A stretch of DNA of 64,000 nt from Ruoffia sp044336205 (lineage in GTDB: Bacteria > Bacillota > Bacilli > Lactobacillales > Aerococcaceae), in NCBI GenBank assembly GCA_044336205.1, contig CP172318.1:620001-684000 (forward strand), given 5' to 3'. A program made the translations under genes and the position numbers. A model generated the notes under the pieces. It was not told the origin of the DNA. It did no database searches and saw nothing but the letters and a program-made list of their open reading frames with translations. Positions within the stretch are counted from its first letter, which is position 1. Each line of letters opens with the position of its first letter. Below are positions 36,191 to 45,715 of this stretch, piece by piece.

Positions 36191-36538
36191 ATGGAGAACA
36201 TACCAAATTGTCCGCAATGTCAGTCTGAATATACATATGAAGATCAAGGACTCTTTATCTGCCCGGAATGTGGTTTTGATTGGACTCAAGCCGATGCAGA
36301 TGCAGCTGAAGAAGCGAATGCTATTAGAGATTCGAATGGGAATATCCTTGAAGACGGTGATGATGTTATTGTGGTTAAAGACTTGAAAGTTAAAGGATTT
36401 AGAAATGCGATAAAGCAAGGAACTAAAGTGAAGAACATCAAGTTAGTGATTGACCCTGCAGATGGACATGACATCGATTGTAAGATTGATGGTTTTGGTG
36501 CTATGAAACTAAAATCAGAATTCGTTAAAAAAGCATAA
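36191..36538 (+). CDS. yjdM: YjdM/PhnA family zinc-ribbon protein
   Basis: Encodes 115 residues: an N-terminal ribbon CPQCQSEYTYEDQGLFICPEC (cysteines 8, 11, 25, 28; shown in part as CPQC...CPEC) and the family core DGDDVIVVKDLKVKG with KQGTKVKNIKLV. Historically called PhnA (alkylphosphonate uptake), but the true role is not settled. ATG follows AAAGGAGGG. Single gene with a terminator. Confidence 0.9.
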   Translation: MENIPNCPQCQSEYTYEDQGLFICPECGFDWTQADADAAEEANAIRDSNGNILEDGDDVIVVKDLKVKGFRNAIKQGTKVKNIKLVIDPADGHDIDCKIDGFGAMKLKSEFVKKA

Positions 36539-36545
36539 TTTGATT

Positions 36546-36587
36546 GAACTCCCAAAGAAAAACTTTCTTTAGGGAGTTATTTTTTTG
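36546..36587 (+). terminator. Rho-independent terminator
   Basis: AACTCCCAAAGAAA pairs with TTTCTTTAGGGAGTT, followed by ATTTTTTT. Confidence 0.85.
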
Positions 36588-36647
36588 AAGATTGTTACTA
36601 GATGTGTATACTGAAGCTAAGTAAAATTAGAAAGTTTGAGGTACTAT

Positions 36648-37481
36648 ATGAAGATAATTTCATGGAACATTGACTCATTAAATGCAGCACTGACGAGTGA
36701 CTCGAATCGTGCGTTAATGACTAGACAGACATTGATTGATATATTAGAACAACAACCAGATGTTGTAGCTATTCAAGAAACAAAACTTCCGGCTAAAGGT
36801 CCAAGTAAGAAGCATACAGAAATTCTAACTGACTTAGCTAAAGGTTATAAAGTAGTCTGGCGTAGTTCAGTAGAACCGGCAAGAAAGAGTTATGCAGGAA
36901 CGATGTTCTTATTCAAGGACGAGTACGATCCTATTGTGACTTTCCCAACGATTGAAGCACCGACCACAATGGATGAAGAAGGACGTATTCTTACATTGGA
37001 ATTTGAGGACTTTTTTGTTACACAAGTGTATACACCTAATGCTGGTAGTACGCTAGGACGATTGGAAGATCGTCAAGTATGGGATGAACGTTACGCTAAT
37101 TACTTACAGGAATTAGATAGTAAAAAAGCTGTGATTGCTGTAGGTGACTTCAACGTAGCGCATCACGAGATTGACTTAGCTCATCCAGATCGTAATCACT
37201 TCTCTGCGGGCTTTACAGATGAAGAGCGCGCGGGCTTTACGAATTTATTAGATAAGGGATTCACTGATTCTTTCCGCCATGTCCATGGTGATGTTGAAGG
37301 TGTCTATACTTGGTGGGCACAGCGAGTGAAGACAAGTAAGATTAATAATTCTGGTTGGAGAATTGATTATTCATTAGTGAGTGATCGATTGAAGGACCAA
37401 GTATTAAGGTCAGAGATGATTGACTCAGGGGATAGACAAGACCATACGCCTATATTGCTTGAACTAGCAAGAAAAGATTAA
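36648..37481 (+). CDS. xth: Exodeoxyribonuclease III / AP endonuclease
   Basis: Encodes 277 residues from ATG 36648, preceded by GAGG; an earlier in-frame ATG at 36636 is less well placed. Endonuclease/exonuclease/phosphatase fold: SWNIDSLNA at the start, AIQETKL (metal Glu), GDFNVAH and the terminal DHTPILL. Acts in base-excision repair at abasic sites. Confidence 0.93.
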   Translation: MKIISWNIDSLNAALTSDSNRALMTRQTLIDILEQQPDVVAIQETKLPAKGPSKKHTEILTDLAKGYKVVWRSSVEPARKSYAGTMFLFKDEYDPIVTFPTIEAPTTMDEEGRILTLEFEDFFVTQVYTPNAGSTLGRLEDRQVWDERYANYLQELDSKKAVIAVGDFNVAHHEIDLAHPDRNHFSAGFTDEERAGFTNLLDKGFTDSFRHVHGDVEGVYTWWAQRVKTSKINNSGWRIDYSLVSDRLKDQVLRSEMIDSGDRQDHTPILLELARKD

Positions 37482-37489
37482 TTAAAGAT

Positions 37490-37572
37490 AAAACAAGCCG
37501 ATATGAGGGCCTCATAAAGTTAAACTTCTAACATTGTGACTCAGGGTTCATTATCATATTGGCTTGTTTGTT
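37490..37572 (+). terminator. Long-stem terminator
   Basis: AACAAGCCGATATGA pairs with TCATATTGGCTTGTT across a ~45-nt loop that itself can fold; a T-rich tail follows. Confidence 0.65.
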
Positions 37573-37668
37573 ATTAGTTGTAAATTGATTTGTAGATTCA
37601 TCATAACTAATGATTAAAAATATGTTAGAATATGATGAATAACTCTAATGTTATGGAGGGATAATCAA

Positions 37669-38568
37669 TTGGAACGGCTTAAATTAATTACAGCAATGGT
37701 TGTTGTAGGAAGTATTGGTATATTTGTACATTATATACCCTTACCCTCTGCTGTCATTGCTCTATTTAGAGCAGTATTTGGAACTTTATTCTTAGGTATA
37801 GTGATGATAGTAAAGAAAAAGCCGATAAATTGGCGAGGTGTTCGAGATAATTGGATGTATCTAGCTTTATCCGGAGCTGCGATTGGATTTAATTGGATTT
37901 TTTTGTTTGAAGCCTATCGTTATACAAGTATTACTGTTGCGACTTTATGCTATTATATGGCACCTGTATTCGTTCTATTATTAGCACCAATTGTTTTGAA
38001 AGAAAAACTAAGCAAATTAAACATAGTCACAACGATGGTTGCAGTTGTTGGTGCAGTATTAATTTCAGGTGTTTTATCTGGTGGGGAAGCGACACTTACA
38101 GGAGTAGGCTATGGATTAATAGCTGCTGTACTCTATGCCATGATTATGCTTCTTAATCGGCTTACTCAGGGATTATCAGGATTAGAGCTAACATTCTTTC
38201 AACTTTTTGTTGCTGCAATCGTCATGGCAGCTTATGTTGTTTCAACACATGATATGAGTTCTTTAGACTTTAGTCCTTTAGCGATTGGTTTATTACTTAT
38301 TGTTGGTATCGTACATACAGGATGGGTCTATCAACTATTCTTCTCTGCAGTGAATCAATTACCATCTCAAACGTCCGCTTTATTGACGTATATAGATCCG
38401 ATTACGGCTATTATTCTTTCGATGATTATACTAGAACAACCTTTAGAATTTATTCAACTTATTGGTACGGTTCTGATTATAGGTTCGGCTCTATTGAATG
38501 AGATTGTATCTGCCAGAAACTCTTCAGGAAAAGCTAAAGACAATGAATTGGCTACACCGATGAATTAA
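37669..38568 (+). CDS. EamA/DMT family transporter
   Basis: Encodes 299 residues with ten hydrophobic helices arranged as two EamA halves (IGFNWIFLFEAYRYTSITVA... and the second half ending in EQPLEFIQLIGTVLIIGSAL). TTG 37669 chosen because ATGGAGGG lies 9 nt upstream; the ATG at 37648 has no site. Probably an amino acid or metabolite exporter; substrate unknown. Confidence 0.88.
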   Translation: MERLKLITAMVVVGSIGIFVHYIPLPSAVIALFRAVFGTLFLGIVMIVKKKPINWRGVRDNWMYLALSGAAIGFNWIFLFEAYRYTSITVATLCYYMAPVFVLLLAPIVLKEKLSKLNIVTTMVAVVGAVLISGVLSGGEATLTGVGYGLIAAVLYAMIMLLNRLTQGLSGLELTFFQLFVAAIVMAAYVVSTHDMSSLDFSPLAIGLLLIVGIVHTGWVYQLFFSAVNQLPSQTSALLTYIDPITAIILSMIILEQPLEFIQLIGTVLIIGSALLNEIVSARNSSGKAKDNELATPMN

Positions 38569-39159
38569 ATTGTTTAATATTCAGTCTTGATTATAGCAAG
38601 ATGTTTCTATTAGAAAGGTCATTCTCTATTTGTATCGCGTGATAACTGTTTTAGTTTTCAAAGTGTTAATTTTTAATAATATATATAACTTGCGCAATTA
38701 TCTTGATGGCACATTCAAATCAAAGATTGAATACAGATGAATTTTGAATCTCTTAAAATACTTACATTATAAGCATGAGAATATCTTGTTATTAGATTTA
38801 TGTCTGTAAAAAAACACAATATAATACAATTTGAGTAAAATAATTAAATAAAAAATATTTTATAATATTATGTATATTCTAATAATAATTCAGATTGTTC
38901 ATCTGATGTTCATAAAGATAAGTTAAGATAAAAATTAAGAGTAAATCTTAAAAACGCTATCACATCGATGAATCAAGATGCTTAATGAAAACCATTTTTA
39001 CAAAATAATGCTGATTCTAATGTTAATATTATGTTTTAATTCCAGAAAAATAATAATAAATTTAATTGAATCTACATATATAGTAATATTTATGTTAAAA
39101 TTTATAAGTGAGATATCTTATAAAATTTTATATTTTATATTCATTGAGGAGGCTGTGAA
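38569..39159 (+). other. AT-rich region upstream of the atp operon
   Basis: No gene supported. It should hold the atp promoter but is so AT-rich that no -35/-10 pair stands out. A small palindrome TCAGAT/ATCTGA lies near 38890-38906. A 61-residue open frame at 38978-39163 is low-complexity and is treated as spurious. GAGGAGG at 39146-39152 serves atpZ. Confidence 0.4.
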
Positions 39160-39417
39160 TTGAGCAGAAATGATCGCGATGATAAAAAACTCAGAAGTGA
39201 GACGGCTCGAGCGTTAGCTCAATTCTCGCATGTTGGTGTAGTTGTAGCCGCATCAATCTTTATAAGTGTCATGATTGGAAGATTTCTTGATCGACAATTT
39301 GGTACGAGTCCATGGCTTCTGTTGTTATTTTCTATTTTAGGCGTCGGTGCAGCCTTTAAGTCCTTGATAGATATTTCTAGCCCCAAAAAACGTAATAAAG
39401 ATAATGAAAGTGAGTGA
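39160..39417 (+). CDS. atpZ: AtpZ/AtpI-family protein
   Basis: Encodes 85 residues with a TTG start after GAGGAGG. Two membrane helices separated by a short turn (VVVAASIFISVMIGRFLD...PWLLLLFSILGVGAAFKSL, shown in part) are characteristic of AtpZ, a small Fo-associated protein implicated in Mg2+ handling and c-ring assembly in alkaliphilic Bacillus. First gene of the ATP synthase operon. Confidence 0.85.
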   Translation: MSRNDRDDKKLRSETARALAQFSHVGVVVAASIFISVMIGRFLDRQFGTSPWLLLLFSILGVGAAFKSLIDISSPKKRNKDNESE

Positions 39418-39421
39418 GTCA

Positions 39422-39799
39422 ATGAACTATTCAGAAGAAGCTAAAGGAATGATTCAAACCATTCTAATTGTTGGTGCAATTGGAATACTTCTATCATTCA
39501 TTTACTATCGTTCTTTAGAATTTCTACCATTTCTTTGGGGAGTTATTCTGGGCACTTTAGTAAGTGTGGTGAAAGTAATCATGTTAGATAAGTCAGTAGA
39601 TAAGGCTCTAACGATGAGTTCTAAGAGAGCGAGTAGTTATGTTGCCTTGCAACAATTATTACGACTAGCTATATCAGCCATCGCCTTGTACCTTGGTGCA
39701 ACTATGGATGGGATTAGTTTATGGGGAGTAGTGCTAGGTATATTATCTTTCCAAGCGGCTATTTACCGTGTAGGGCCAGGGAAGAGACGGAGTGAATAA
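39422..39799 (+). CDS. atpI: ATP synthase subunit I (AtpI)
   Basis: Encodes 125 residues with four membrane helices; AtpI proteins aid c-ring assembly. ATG 39422 lies 5 nt after the atpZ stop; an ATG at 39404 inside atpZ is an alternative giving 131 residues, neither with a strong site. Position between atpZ and atpB fits the family. Confidence 0.8.
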   Translation: MNYSEEAKGMIQTILIVGAIGILLSFIYYRSLEFLPFLWGVILGTLVSVVKVIMLDKSVDKALTMSSKRASSYVALQQLLRLAISAIALYLGATMDGISLWGVVLGILSFQAAIYRVGPGKRRSE

Positions 39800-39828
39800 G
39801 CAGAAGTAGTTAAGGAGGTGAATAGAGT

Positions 39829-40509
39829 TTGGGTTTAGAGATAAAGAATTATGGCGTAGTATCAATCGGAGGCGTTGAGGTTTGGATTACAGAAACGCTT
39901 GTCAACACATGGATTATTATGGGATTGATTCTGATTATTGCTATTATTGCTAGAATTCACTTGAAACAATTCAAAGAAATACCTACGGGATTCCAGAATG
40001 TGATTGAATCAATCATCGAAATGTTTGAAAATTTTGCCAGCGATACACTAGAAGAAAGAACTATGTATATTGCACCATGGTTTTTCACAGTATTTGCATT
40101 TTTACTAGTTAGTGCTTTATCAAGTGTTTTTGGGATGAGAGCACCGTCGGCTGATTGGGCGACGACCTTTTCCTTTGCCTTTGCGACCTTTGCACTTATG
40201 TTATATATGGGTATGAAGCACCAAAAAGGAGAATATATTAAGTCCTTTTTTGAACCGCACTTTGTATTCTTTCCACTGAACTTAATTGGAGAGTTAGCAA
40301 AGCCAGTGTCATTGAGTTTCCGTCTGTTCGGTAATATGTTATCAGGTACAATTATTCTAACTTTGTATTATGCATTGACACCTTTCTTTGTTCAGATTGG
40401 AATACCATCGTTACTACATGCCTTTTTTGATGTTGTGTTTGGTGCACTACAAACTTACATTTTTGTCATAATTAGTTTGAACTATATTCGTAGTGCAACC
40501 GAAGTGTAA
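39829..40509 (+). CDS. atpB: F1Fo ATP synthase subunit a
   Basis: Encodes 226 residues, TTG start after AAGGAGGTG. Membrane stator subunit carrying the two ion half-channels; the essential arginine is Arg165 in SFRLFGNM. Helices and the PLNLIGELAKPVSLSFRLFG block (family hallmark) are intact. It faces the c subunit encoded next. Confidence 0.95.
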   Translation: MGLEIKNYGVVSIGGVEVWITETLVNTWIIMGLILIIAIIARIHLKQFKEIPTGFQNVIESIIEMFENFASDTLEERTMYIAPWFFTVFAFLLVSALSSVFGMRAPSADWATTFSFAFATFALMLYMGMKHQKGEYIKSFFEPHFVFFPLNLIGELAKPVSLSFRLFGNMLSGTIILTLYYALTPFFVQIGIPSLLHAFFDVVFGALQTYIFVIISLNYIRSATEV

Positions 40510-40558
40510 TTTAGTTTTTTGTTAAAATAATCAATAAATATTGGAGGAAATTATTATT

Positions 40559-40828
40559 ATGTCAGATTTAGCTTTACTATTAGGAATTGTACACATTGCG
40601 GCAGCTTTAGCACTTTCGAACGGGATTTTAACAACTTTTGGACAAGCAAAGATTGCGTCTCAAACGATTGAATCAATGGGGCGTCAACCTGAAGCGGCCG
40701 ATGATTTAAGAGCAACGATGTTTGTTGGTTTGGCGATGGCGGAGACCTCTGGTATCTATGGTCTATTAATTGCAATTATTATGTTATTCGCGAATCCGCT
40801 AGTAGATATCTTCATTAGCTACATGTAA
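40559..40828 (+). CDS. atpE: F1Fo ATP synthase subunit c with Na+-binding signature
   Basis: Encodes 89 residues from ATG 40559 (GGAGG 11 nt upstream), longer than the usual ~70. Two membrane helices joined by the polar loop RQPEA (42-46); ion-carrying Glu62. Aligned on RQPEA, the side chains that bind Na+ in Ilyobacter c (Gln32, Glu65, Ser66, Thr67, Tyr70) correspond to Gln29, Glu62, Thr63, Ser64 and Tyr67. Helix 1 lacks the GxGxGxG packing motif and instead has AxAxSxG (16-22). Suggests Na+ coupling and an unusual ring size; both are inference. Confidence 0.93.
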   Translation: MSDLALLLGIVHIAAALALSNGILTTFGQAKIASQTIESMGRQPEAADDLRATMFVGLAMAETSGIYGLLIAIIMLFANPLVDIFISYM

Positions 40829-40860
40829 TCTAACCAACCAAAATAAGGAGGTCAGCAGTA

Positions 40861-41415
40861 ATGATTAATTTACTCATTCTTTCGACCCAATCCACACCAG
40901 AAGGACGAGTTTTTGGTTTAGATAGCCAGACACTTATTCAGATTGGTATCCAATTACTTAATGGGATCATCTTAGCGGTAGCTTTGACTTATATATTATA
41001 TAAGCCCGTCAAAGGTTTTTTGGATAAACGTAAAAACAGAATTCAATCTGAAATCGATGAAGCAGAGAAGTTAAAAGTTCAAGCAGTTGAGCTTATAAGA
41101 GAATATCAATTAAAGATTGAAGAGATTGAGGTTGAAAAGCAGCAAATAATAGAATCAGCCCAAGACAAAATCGAGGAAGAACGTAAGGTTATCTTACAAC
41201 AAGCAAGAGATGAAGCAAATGAATTGAAAGACGCAGCCATGTTTAGAATATCTGCCGACCGTGAACGTATGGAATCAGAAATGCGCATTAAATCTATTGA
41301 TATAGCGAGTGAATTAGCGAATCGCTATTTATCAGATAATCTTGAACAAGAAGCGCAAAGAGCGTACTTTGAACGGATGTTAACTCAAATGGAGGAAGCA
41401 TCATGGTCCAATTAG
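40861..41415 (+). CDS. atpF: F1Fo ATP synthase subunit b
   Basis: Encodes 184 residues: one membrane helix (about 28-48) and a long charged coiled coil, the peripheral stalk. ATG follows AAGGAGG. Overlaps atpH by 13 nt. Confidence 0.93.
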   Translation: MINLLILSTQSTPEGRVFGLDSQTLIQIGIQLLNGIILAVALTYILYKPVKGFLDKRKNRIQSEIDEAEKLKVQAVELIREYQLKIEEIEVEKQQIIESAQDKIEEERKVILQQARDEANELKDAAMFRISADRERMESEMRIKSIDIASELANRYLSDNLEQEAQRAYFERMLTQMEEASWSN

Positions 41416-41948
41416 TATCACGGTATTCAAATGCTTTACTATCAATTATATCGGATGAAGATGCATTTAAAACGTCATTAAAACAAGCTGAATTTGTCCG
41501 TGATACTTTAGATCATAATGAGATAAGAAACTTCTTAGATAATCCAGAGGTTCCTAATGCTGAGAAGAGAAATTTAATGAAGAAGAGTTTTGGAGATGAT
41601 ATTGATCAGAACTTGATGGGCTTTTTGGATTTGATGATTCGTAAAAGTCGTGAATCATTAATTATTCCAGTATTAACGGACTTGATTCATCAAATAAAAA
41701 ACACATTAGGAAAAGTTGAAGCATATTTAGTCTCAGCGATACCTTTGAGCGAAGAAGAAGAGTTGGCTGTGGCACGGATTTTATCTGATAAATTGGGTGT
41801 CGAAGTTGAAGTTGAATCATCTGTTGATCGCGACTTATTAGCTGGTTTTTATGTACAAGTTAATGGTCAAGTCTTCGACAGTAGCTTACGTACAGATATC
41901 CAACGTATCACAAGTCAATTGAAGAAAGGGGATTTCCGTGACAGCTAA
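41403..41948 (+). CDS. atpH: F1Fo ATP synthase subunit delta
   Basis: Encodes 181 residues of the OSCP/delta family that links stalk b to the top of F1: N-terminal SRYSNALLSI and the C-terminal RDLLAGFYVQVNGQVFDSSL block. Starts inside atpF after GGAGG and overlaps atpA by 11 nt. Confidence 0.94.
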   Translation: MVQLVSRYSNALLSIISDEDAFKTSLKQAEFVRDTLDHNEIRNFLDNPEVPNAEKRNLMKKSFGDDIDQNLMGFLDLMIRKSRESLIIPVLTDLIHQIKNTLGKVEAYLVSAIPLSEEEELAVARILSDKLGVEVEVESSVDRDLLAGFYVQVNGQVFDSSLRTDIQRITSQLKKGDFRDS

Positions 41949-43449
41949 ATCAGATGAGATAAGTAATGTTATTAAAGAGCAAATTAAGTCATATGTATCA
42001 GGGATGGAGTTTATCGAATCCGGAACGGTCGTTCAAGTTGGTGACGGTATTGCCCGTGTATATGGCTTAGAAAGCGCAAAAAGTGGGGAATTATTAGAAT
42101 TTCCAAATGGGGTTCATGGAATGGCTTTGAACTTAGATGAAGATAGTATTGGTGTCATTATTCTGGGTTCTGACGCAGGTATTAAAGAAGGTGACCCCGT
42201 AACTTTGACGGGTCGTATGGCAGAAGTGCCTGTTGGGGATGGAATGACAGGACGCGTCGTTAATGCCTTAGGAGAGCCTATTGATGATAAGGGACCGATT
42301 GCAGCGGACGGTTACCGTCTAATTGAAAGTCCAGCACCGACAGTAATTATGAGACGAGAAGTAAATCGTCCACTACAAACAGGTATTAAAGCCATTGATT
42401 CACTGGTTCCTATTGGAAAAGGTCAACGTGAATTAATTATTGGAGACCGTGAAACAGGGAAAACTGCCATAGGCATTGATACGATTATTAACCAAAAAGG
42501 TAAGCATGTTCATTGTGTATATGTAGCTATCGGACAGAAGGCTTCAACTATAGCACGAATTGTTAAAACATTGAACGAGACGGGGGCTATGGATTATACG
42601 ACCGTTGTTGCCTCAACTGCCAGTGATCCGTCAGCGTTGCAATATATTACACCTTATGCCGGAACAGCGATTGCTGAAGAGTGGATGAATAAAGGTGAAG
42701 ATGTGCTTATTGTTTACGATGATCTATCTAAGCACGCGGTCGCGTATCGAGCAATAAGTTTGCTGTTAAACCGTCCGCCAGGTCGTGAAGCTTATCCAGG
42801 GGATGTCTTCTTCTTGCACTCTAGATTATTAGAACGTTCAGCAAATTTAAGTGAGAAGTATGGTGGTGGATCGCTGACAGCCTTACCGATTGTTGAAACT
42901 CAAGAAGGTGACATTTCTGCTTATATTCCAACGAATATTATCTCGATTACAGATGGACAGATATACCTTGAGTCAGACTTATTCAACCACGGTATACGCC
43001 CAGCGATTAACCCTGGACTATCCGTATCACGTGTAGGTGGAACAGCACAAATACCGGCAATGAAGAAGATCGCAGGACCATTACGTATTGAGTTCGCTCA
43101 ATATAAAGAACTTTCAGTATTCTCTCAATTCGGATCAGACCTAGATAAAGATACGATAGATCGATTAGATCATGGAGAACGTATTATGGAAGTTCTGATG
43201 CAACCACAATACAAGCCAATGGCTGTTGAAGACCAAGTATTAATCTTCTATGTATTGAGTCGTCGACATCTCATGGATATCCCAGTGAATCGTGTGCTGA
43301 AATTCCAGAAAGATTTCTTAAAGTATATTGATAAGAATCATCAAGCGATTAAGAAAGAAATTATCGAAACAGGTGAAGTGTCTGCTGAATTAGAGAAGCA
43401 GATAGATGAAGTGATCGAAACGGTTAAAGAACAATATAACTATAATTAA
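41938..43449 (+). CDS. atpA: F1Fo ATP synthase subunit alpha
   Basis: Encodes 503 residues, GTG start inside atpH. Non-catalytic nucleotide subunit with P-loop GDRETGKT (169-176), the arginine-finger region and SVSRVGGTAQ. Full family length. Confidence 0.97.
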   Translation: MTAKSDEISNVIKEQIKSYVSGMEFIESGTVVQVGDGIARVYGLESAKSGELLEFPNGVHGMALNLDEDSIGVIILGSDAGIKEGDPVTLTGRMAEVPVGDGMTGRVVNALGEPIDDKGPIAADGYRLIESPAPTVIMRREVNRPLQTGIKAIDSLVPIGKGQRELIIGDRETGKTAIGIDTIINQKGKHVHCVYVAIGQKASTIARIVKTLNETGAMDYTTVVASTASDPSALQYITPYAGTAIAEEWMNKGEDVLIVYDDLSKHAVAYRAISLLLNRPPGREAYPGDVFFLHSRLLERSANLSEKYGGGSLTALPIVETQEGDISAYIPTNIISITDGQIYLESDLFNHGIRPAINPGLSVSRVGGTAQIPAMKKIAGPLRIEFAQYKELSVFSQFGSDLDKDTIDRLDHGERIMEVLMQPQYKPMAVEDQVLIFYVLSRRHLMDIPVNRVLKFQKDFLKYIDKNHQAIKKEIIETGEVSAELEKQIDEVIETVKEQYNYN

Positions 43450-43460
43450 GGGGGAGCCAA

Positions 43461-44303
43461 ATGTCTTCAATAAGAGATATTAAAAAGAGGATAGAAAACG
43501 TCAGCTCCACAGCCCAATTAATAAAGGCGATGGATACCATTGCATCGACCAGTCTGCATAAAGCTAGACAACAAATGGAAGGTGTCCGTCCCATCTACAA
43601 TGAATTAAAACGTCAAGTTGAAGAATTAGGTGAGCGTAAAGAAGCGCTGACCCATCCATATTATGAGAAGCGGCCGATTAAGAATACTTTATATATTGTT
43701 CTGACTAGTGACCGAGGTTATGTCGGAAGTTACAATACTAGTTTGTTGCAAGTGGCTATGGAACACATGGAACAAGGGAAGTCAGAAAAAATACTGGCTG
43801 TTGGATCAAAAGGTTATAATTACTTTAAAAAGCAAGGGAAAAATATTGTTCGTAAAGTAACTGACATCTCAGATTCGCATGTTTATTATGGTTCTGAAAG
43901 TCTGTCTTTATGGGCTAAAGACCTATATGTATCTGGTCAAGTGGATGAAGTATTCATTGTGTATTCCGAATTTGTTAATGTATTAACTTATAAGCCAAGA
44001 GTGGAGAAATTCTTACCGATTGCTGAGAATTACGATGAAAATGTCTACGAAAGTGACCGCTTATATGAGCCGGATGTATCAACGGTGATGGATCATACAG
44101 TTCCTTTATATCTACACATGAACTTCTTTAGAGCCATCTCAGAATCCCATACTTGTGAAGAAGCGGCACGGATGGTGAATATGGATGCAGCAGGTAAGAA
44201 TGCAGAAGAATTAATCAAAGAATTGCGTTTGTCATACAACCGTCAACGTCAAGCAGCGATTACACAAGAACTGAACGAAATTATAGGAGGTTCGAAATTT
44301 TGA
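43461..44303 (+). CDS. atpG: F1Fo ATP synthase subunit gamma
   Basis: Encodes 280 residues, the rotor shaft: N-terminal coiled coil DIKKRIENVSSTAQLIKAM, LTSDRGYVGSYN and the C-terminal coil RLSYNRQRQAAITQELNEI. ATG follows AGGGGGAG. Confidence 0.96.
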   Translation: MSSIRDIKKRIENVSSTAQLIKAMDTIASTSLHKARQQMEGVRPIYNELKRQVEELGERKEALTHPYYEKRPIKNTLYIVLTSDRGYVGSYNTSLLQVAMEHMEQGKSEKILAVGSKGYNYFKKQGKNIVRKVTDISDSHVYYGSESLSLWAKDLYVSGQVDEVFIVYSEFVNVLTYKPRVEKFLPIAENYDENVYESDRLYEPDVSTVMDHTVPLYLHMNFFRAISESHTCEEAARMVNMDAAGKNAEELIKELRLSYNRQRQAAITQELNEIIGGSKF

Positions 44304-44318
44304 TATTAGGTGAATGTC

Positions 44319-45713
44319 ATGAAGACTAATAAAGGAAGAATTATTCAAATCATTGGAGCTGTTATTGATATTCAATTTGAGGAATTGCCAGCTTTATATA
44401 ATGCGATTGAGATTGATTTAGAAGGCGAGAAAATCGTCGTAGAAGTTATGCAACATTTAGGAGACTTAACAGTCCGCTGTATCTCTATGCATCCAACTGA
44501 TGGATTGGAAAGAGGCATGATTGCCTATGATACGGGGGCTCCTATAGAAGTACCCGTAGGAGAAGAAGTATTAGGGCGTATGGTGAATGTTCTGGGGGAT
44601 CCTATTGATGAGAAACCAACCATTGAAAGTAAAGAAAGATGGTCTATCCACCGTGAACCTCCAACTTTAACGGACCAAGTAGCACAACCAGAAATTCTTG
44701 AAACAGGAATTAAGGCTATTGATTTACTGTGTCCCTTTGCAAAAGGTGGGAAGATTGGACTATTCGGTGGAGCAGGAGTAGGAAAAACGGTTCTTATTAT
44801 GGAATTAATTAATAGTATCGCCAAAGAACATGGAGGCTATTCAGTGTTCGTTGGTGTTGGGGAACGTACTCGTGAAGGGAATGACCTTTATTATGAAATG
44901 CAAGAATCGGGTGTACTAGATAATACTGCTTTAGTTTTCGGGCAAATGAATGAACCACCTGGAGTACGTATGCGTGTTGGTTTAACAGGTCTTACGATGA
45001 CTGAATATTTCCGTGATGAGAAGCAACAAGATGTATTATTATTTATCGACAATATCTATCGTTTTGTTCAAGCTGGTTCTGAAGTGTCAGCCCTATTAGG
45101 AAGAACACCCAGTGCTGTAGGATATCAACCAACCTTAGCTACTGAGATTGGTTCATTACAAGAACGTATCACATCAACGAAGTCGGGTTCAATCACATCT
45201 GTTCAAGCCATCTACGTACCTGCAGATGACTTTACAGACCCAGCAACTGCGACAACTTTCTCGCATTTAGATGCGGTAACGGTATTATCTCGTTTGGTGG
45301 TTGAACAAGGTATCTATCCTGCCATTGACCCGTTAGAATCTTCATCTAGAGTGCTAGAAGCGAATATTGTCGGTAATGAGCACTATCAAGTGTCTCAAGC
45401 CGTGAAGAACATTCTTCAACAATATAAGGAATTACAAGATATTGTTGCCATCTTAGGAATGGATGACTTATCAGAAGAGGATAAGCGAACTGTAAACCGT
45501 GCAAGAAAAGTTCAATTGTTCCTTTCGCAACCTTTCTATGTAGCTGAGAAGTTTACTTCGATTCCTGGGCGTTATGTAAGTATTGAAGAAACTATTAGAG
45601 GGTTCCGTGAGATCTTAGAAGGAGAACACGATGACATTCCAGAAGGGTTCTTCTTGAACGTAGGAAGTATTGATGAAGTTGTGGAGAAATACCGAAACAG
45701 CGAGAGTGATTAA
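44319..45713 (+). CDS. atpD: F1Fo ATP synthase subunit beta
   Basis: Encodes 464 residues from ATG 44319 (AGGTGA upstream; a GTG at 44310 is an alternative). Catalytic subunit with Walker A GGAGVGKT (150-157), GERTREGNDLY and Walker B LLFIDNIYRF. Tyr replaces the usual Phe in IDNIFRF. Confidence 0.97.
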   Translation: MKTNKGRIIQIIGAVIDIQFEELPALYNAIEIDLEGEKIVVEVMQHLGDLTVRCISMHPTDGLERGMIAYDTGAPIEVPVGEEVLGRMVNVLGDPIDEKPTIESKERWSIHREPPTLTDQVAQPEILETGIKAIDLLCPFAKGGKIGLFGGAGVGKTVLIMELINSIAKEHGGYSVFVGVGERTREGNDLYYEMQESGVLDNTALVFGQMNEPPGVRMRVGLTGLTMTEYFRDEKQQDVLLFIDNIYRFVQAGSEVSALLGRTPSAVGYQPTLATEIGSLQERITSTKSGSITSVQAIYVPADDFTDPATATTFSHLDAVTVLSRLVVEQGIYPAIDPLESSSRVLEANIVGNEHYQVSQAVKNILQQYKELQDIVAILGMDDLSEEDKRTVNRARKVQLFLSQPFYVAEKFTSIPGRYVSIEETIRGFREILEGEHDDIPEGFFLNVGSIDEVVEKYRNSESD

Positions 45714-45715
45714 AC

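Noticed and set aside
38978..39163. 61-residue hydrophobic ORF before atpZ
   Set aside because: Composition follows the local AT richness (Ile/Leu/Phe/Lys), no binding site, and it overlaps the atpZ start.
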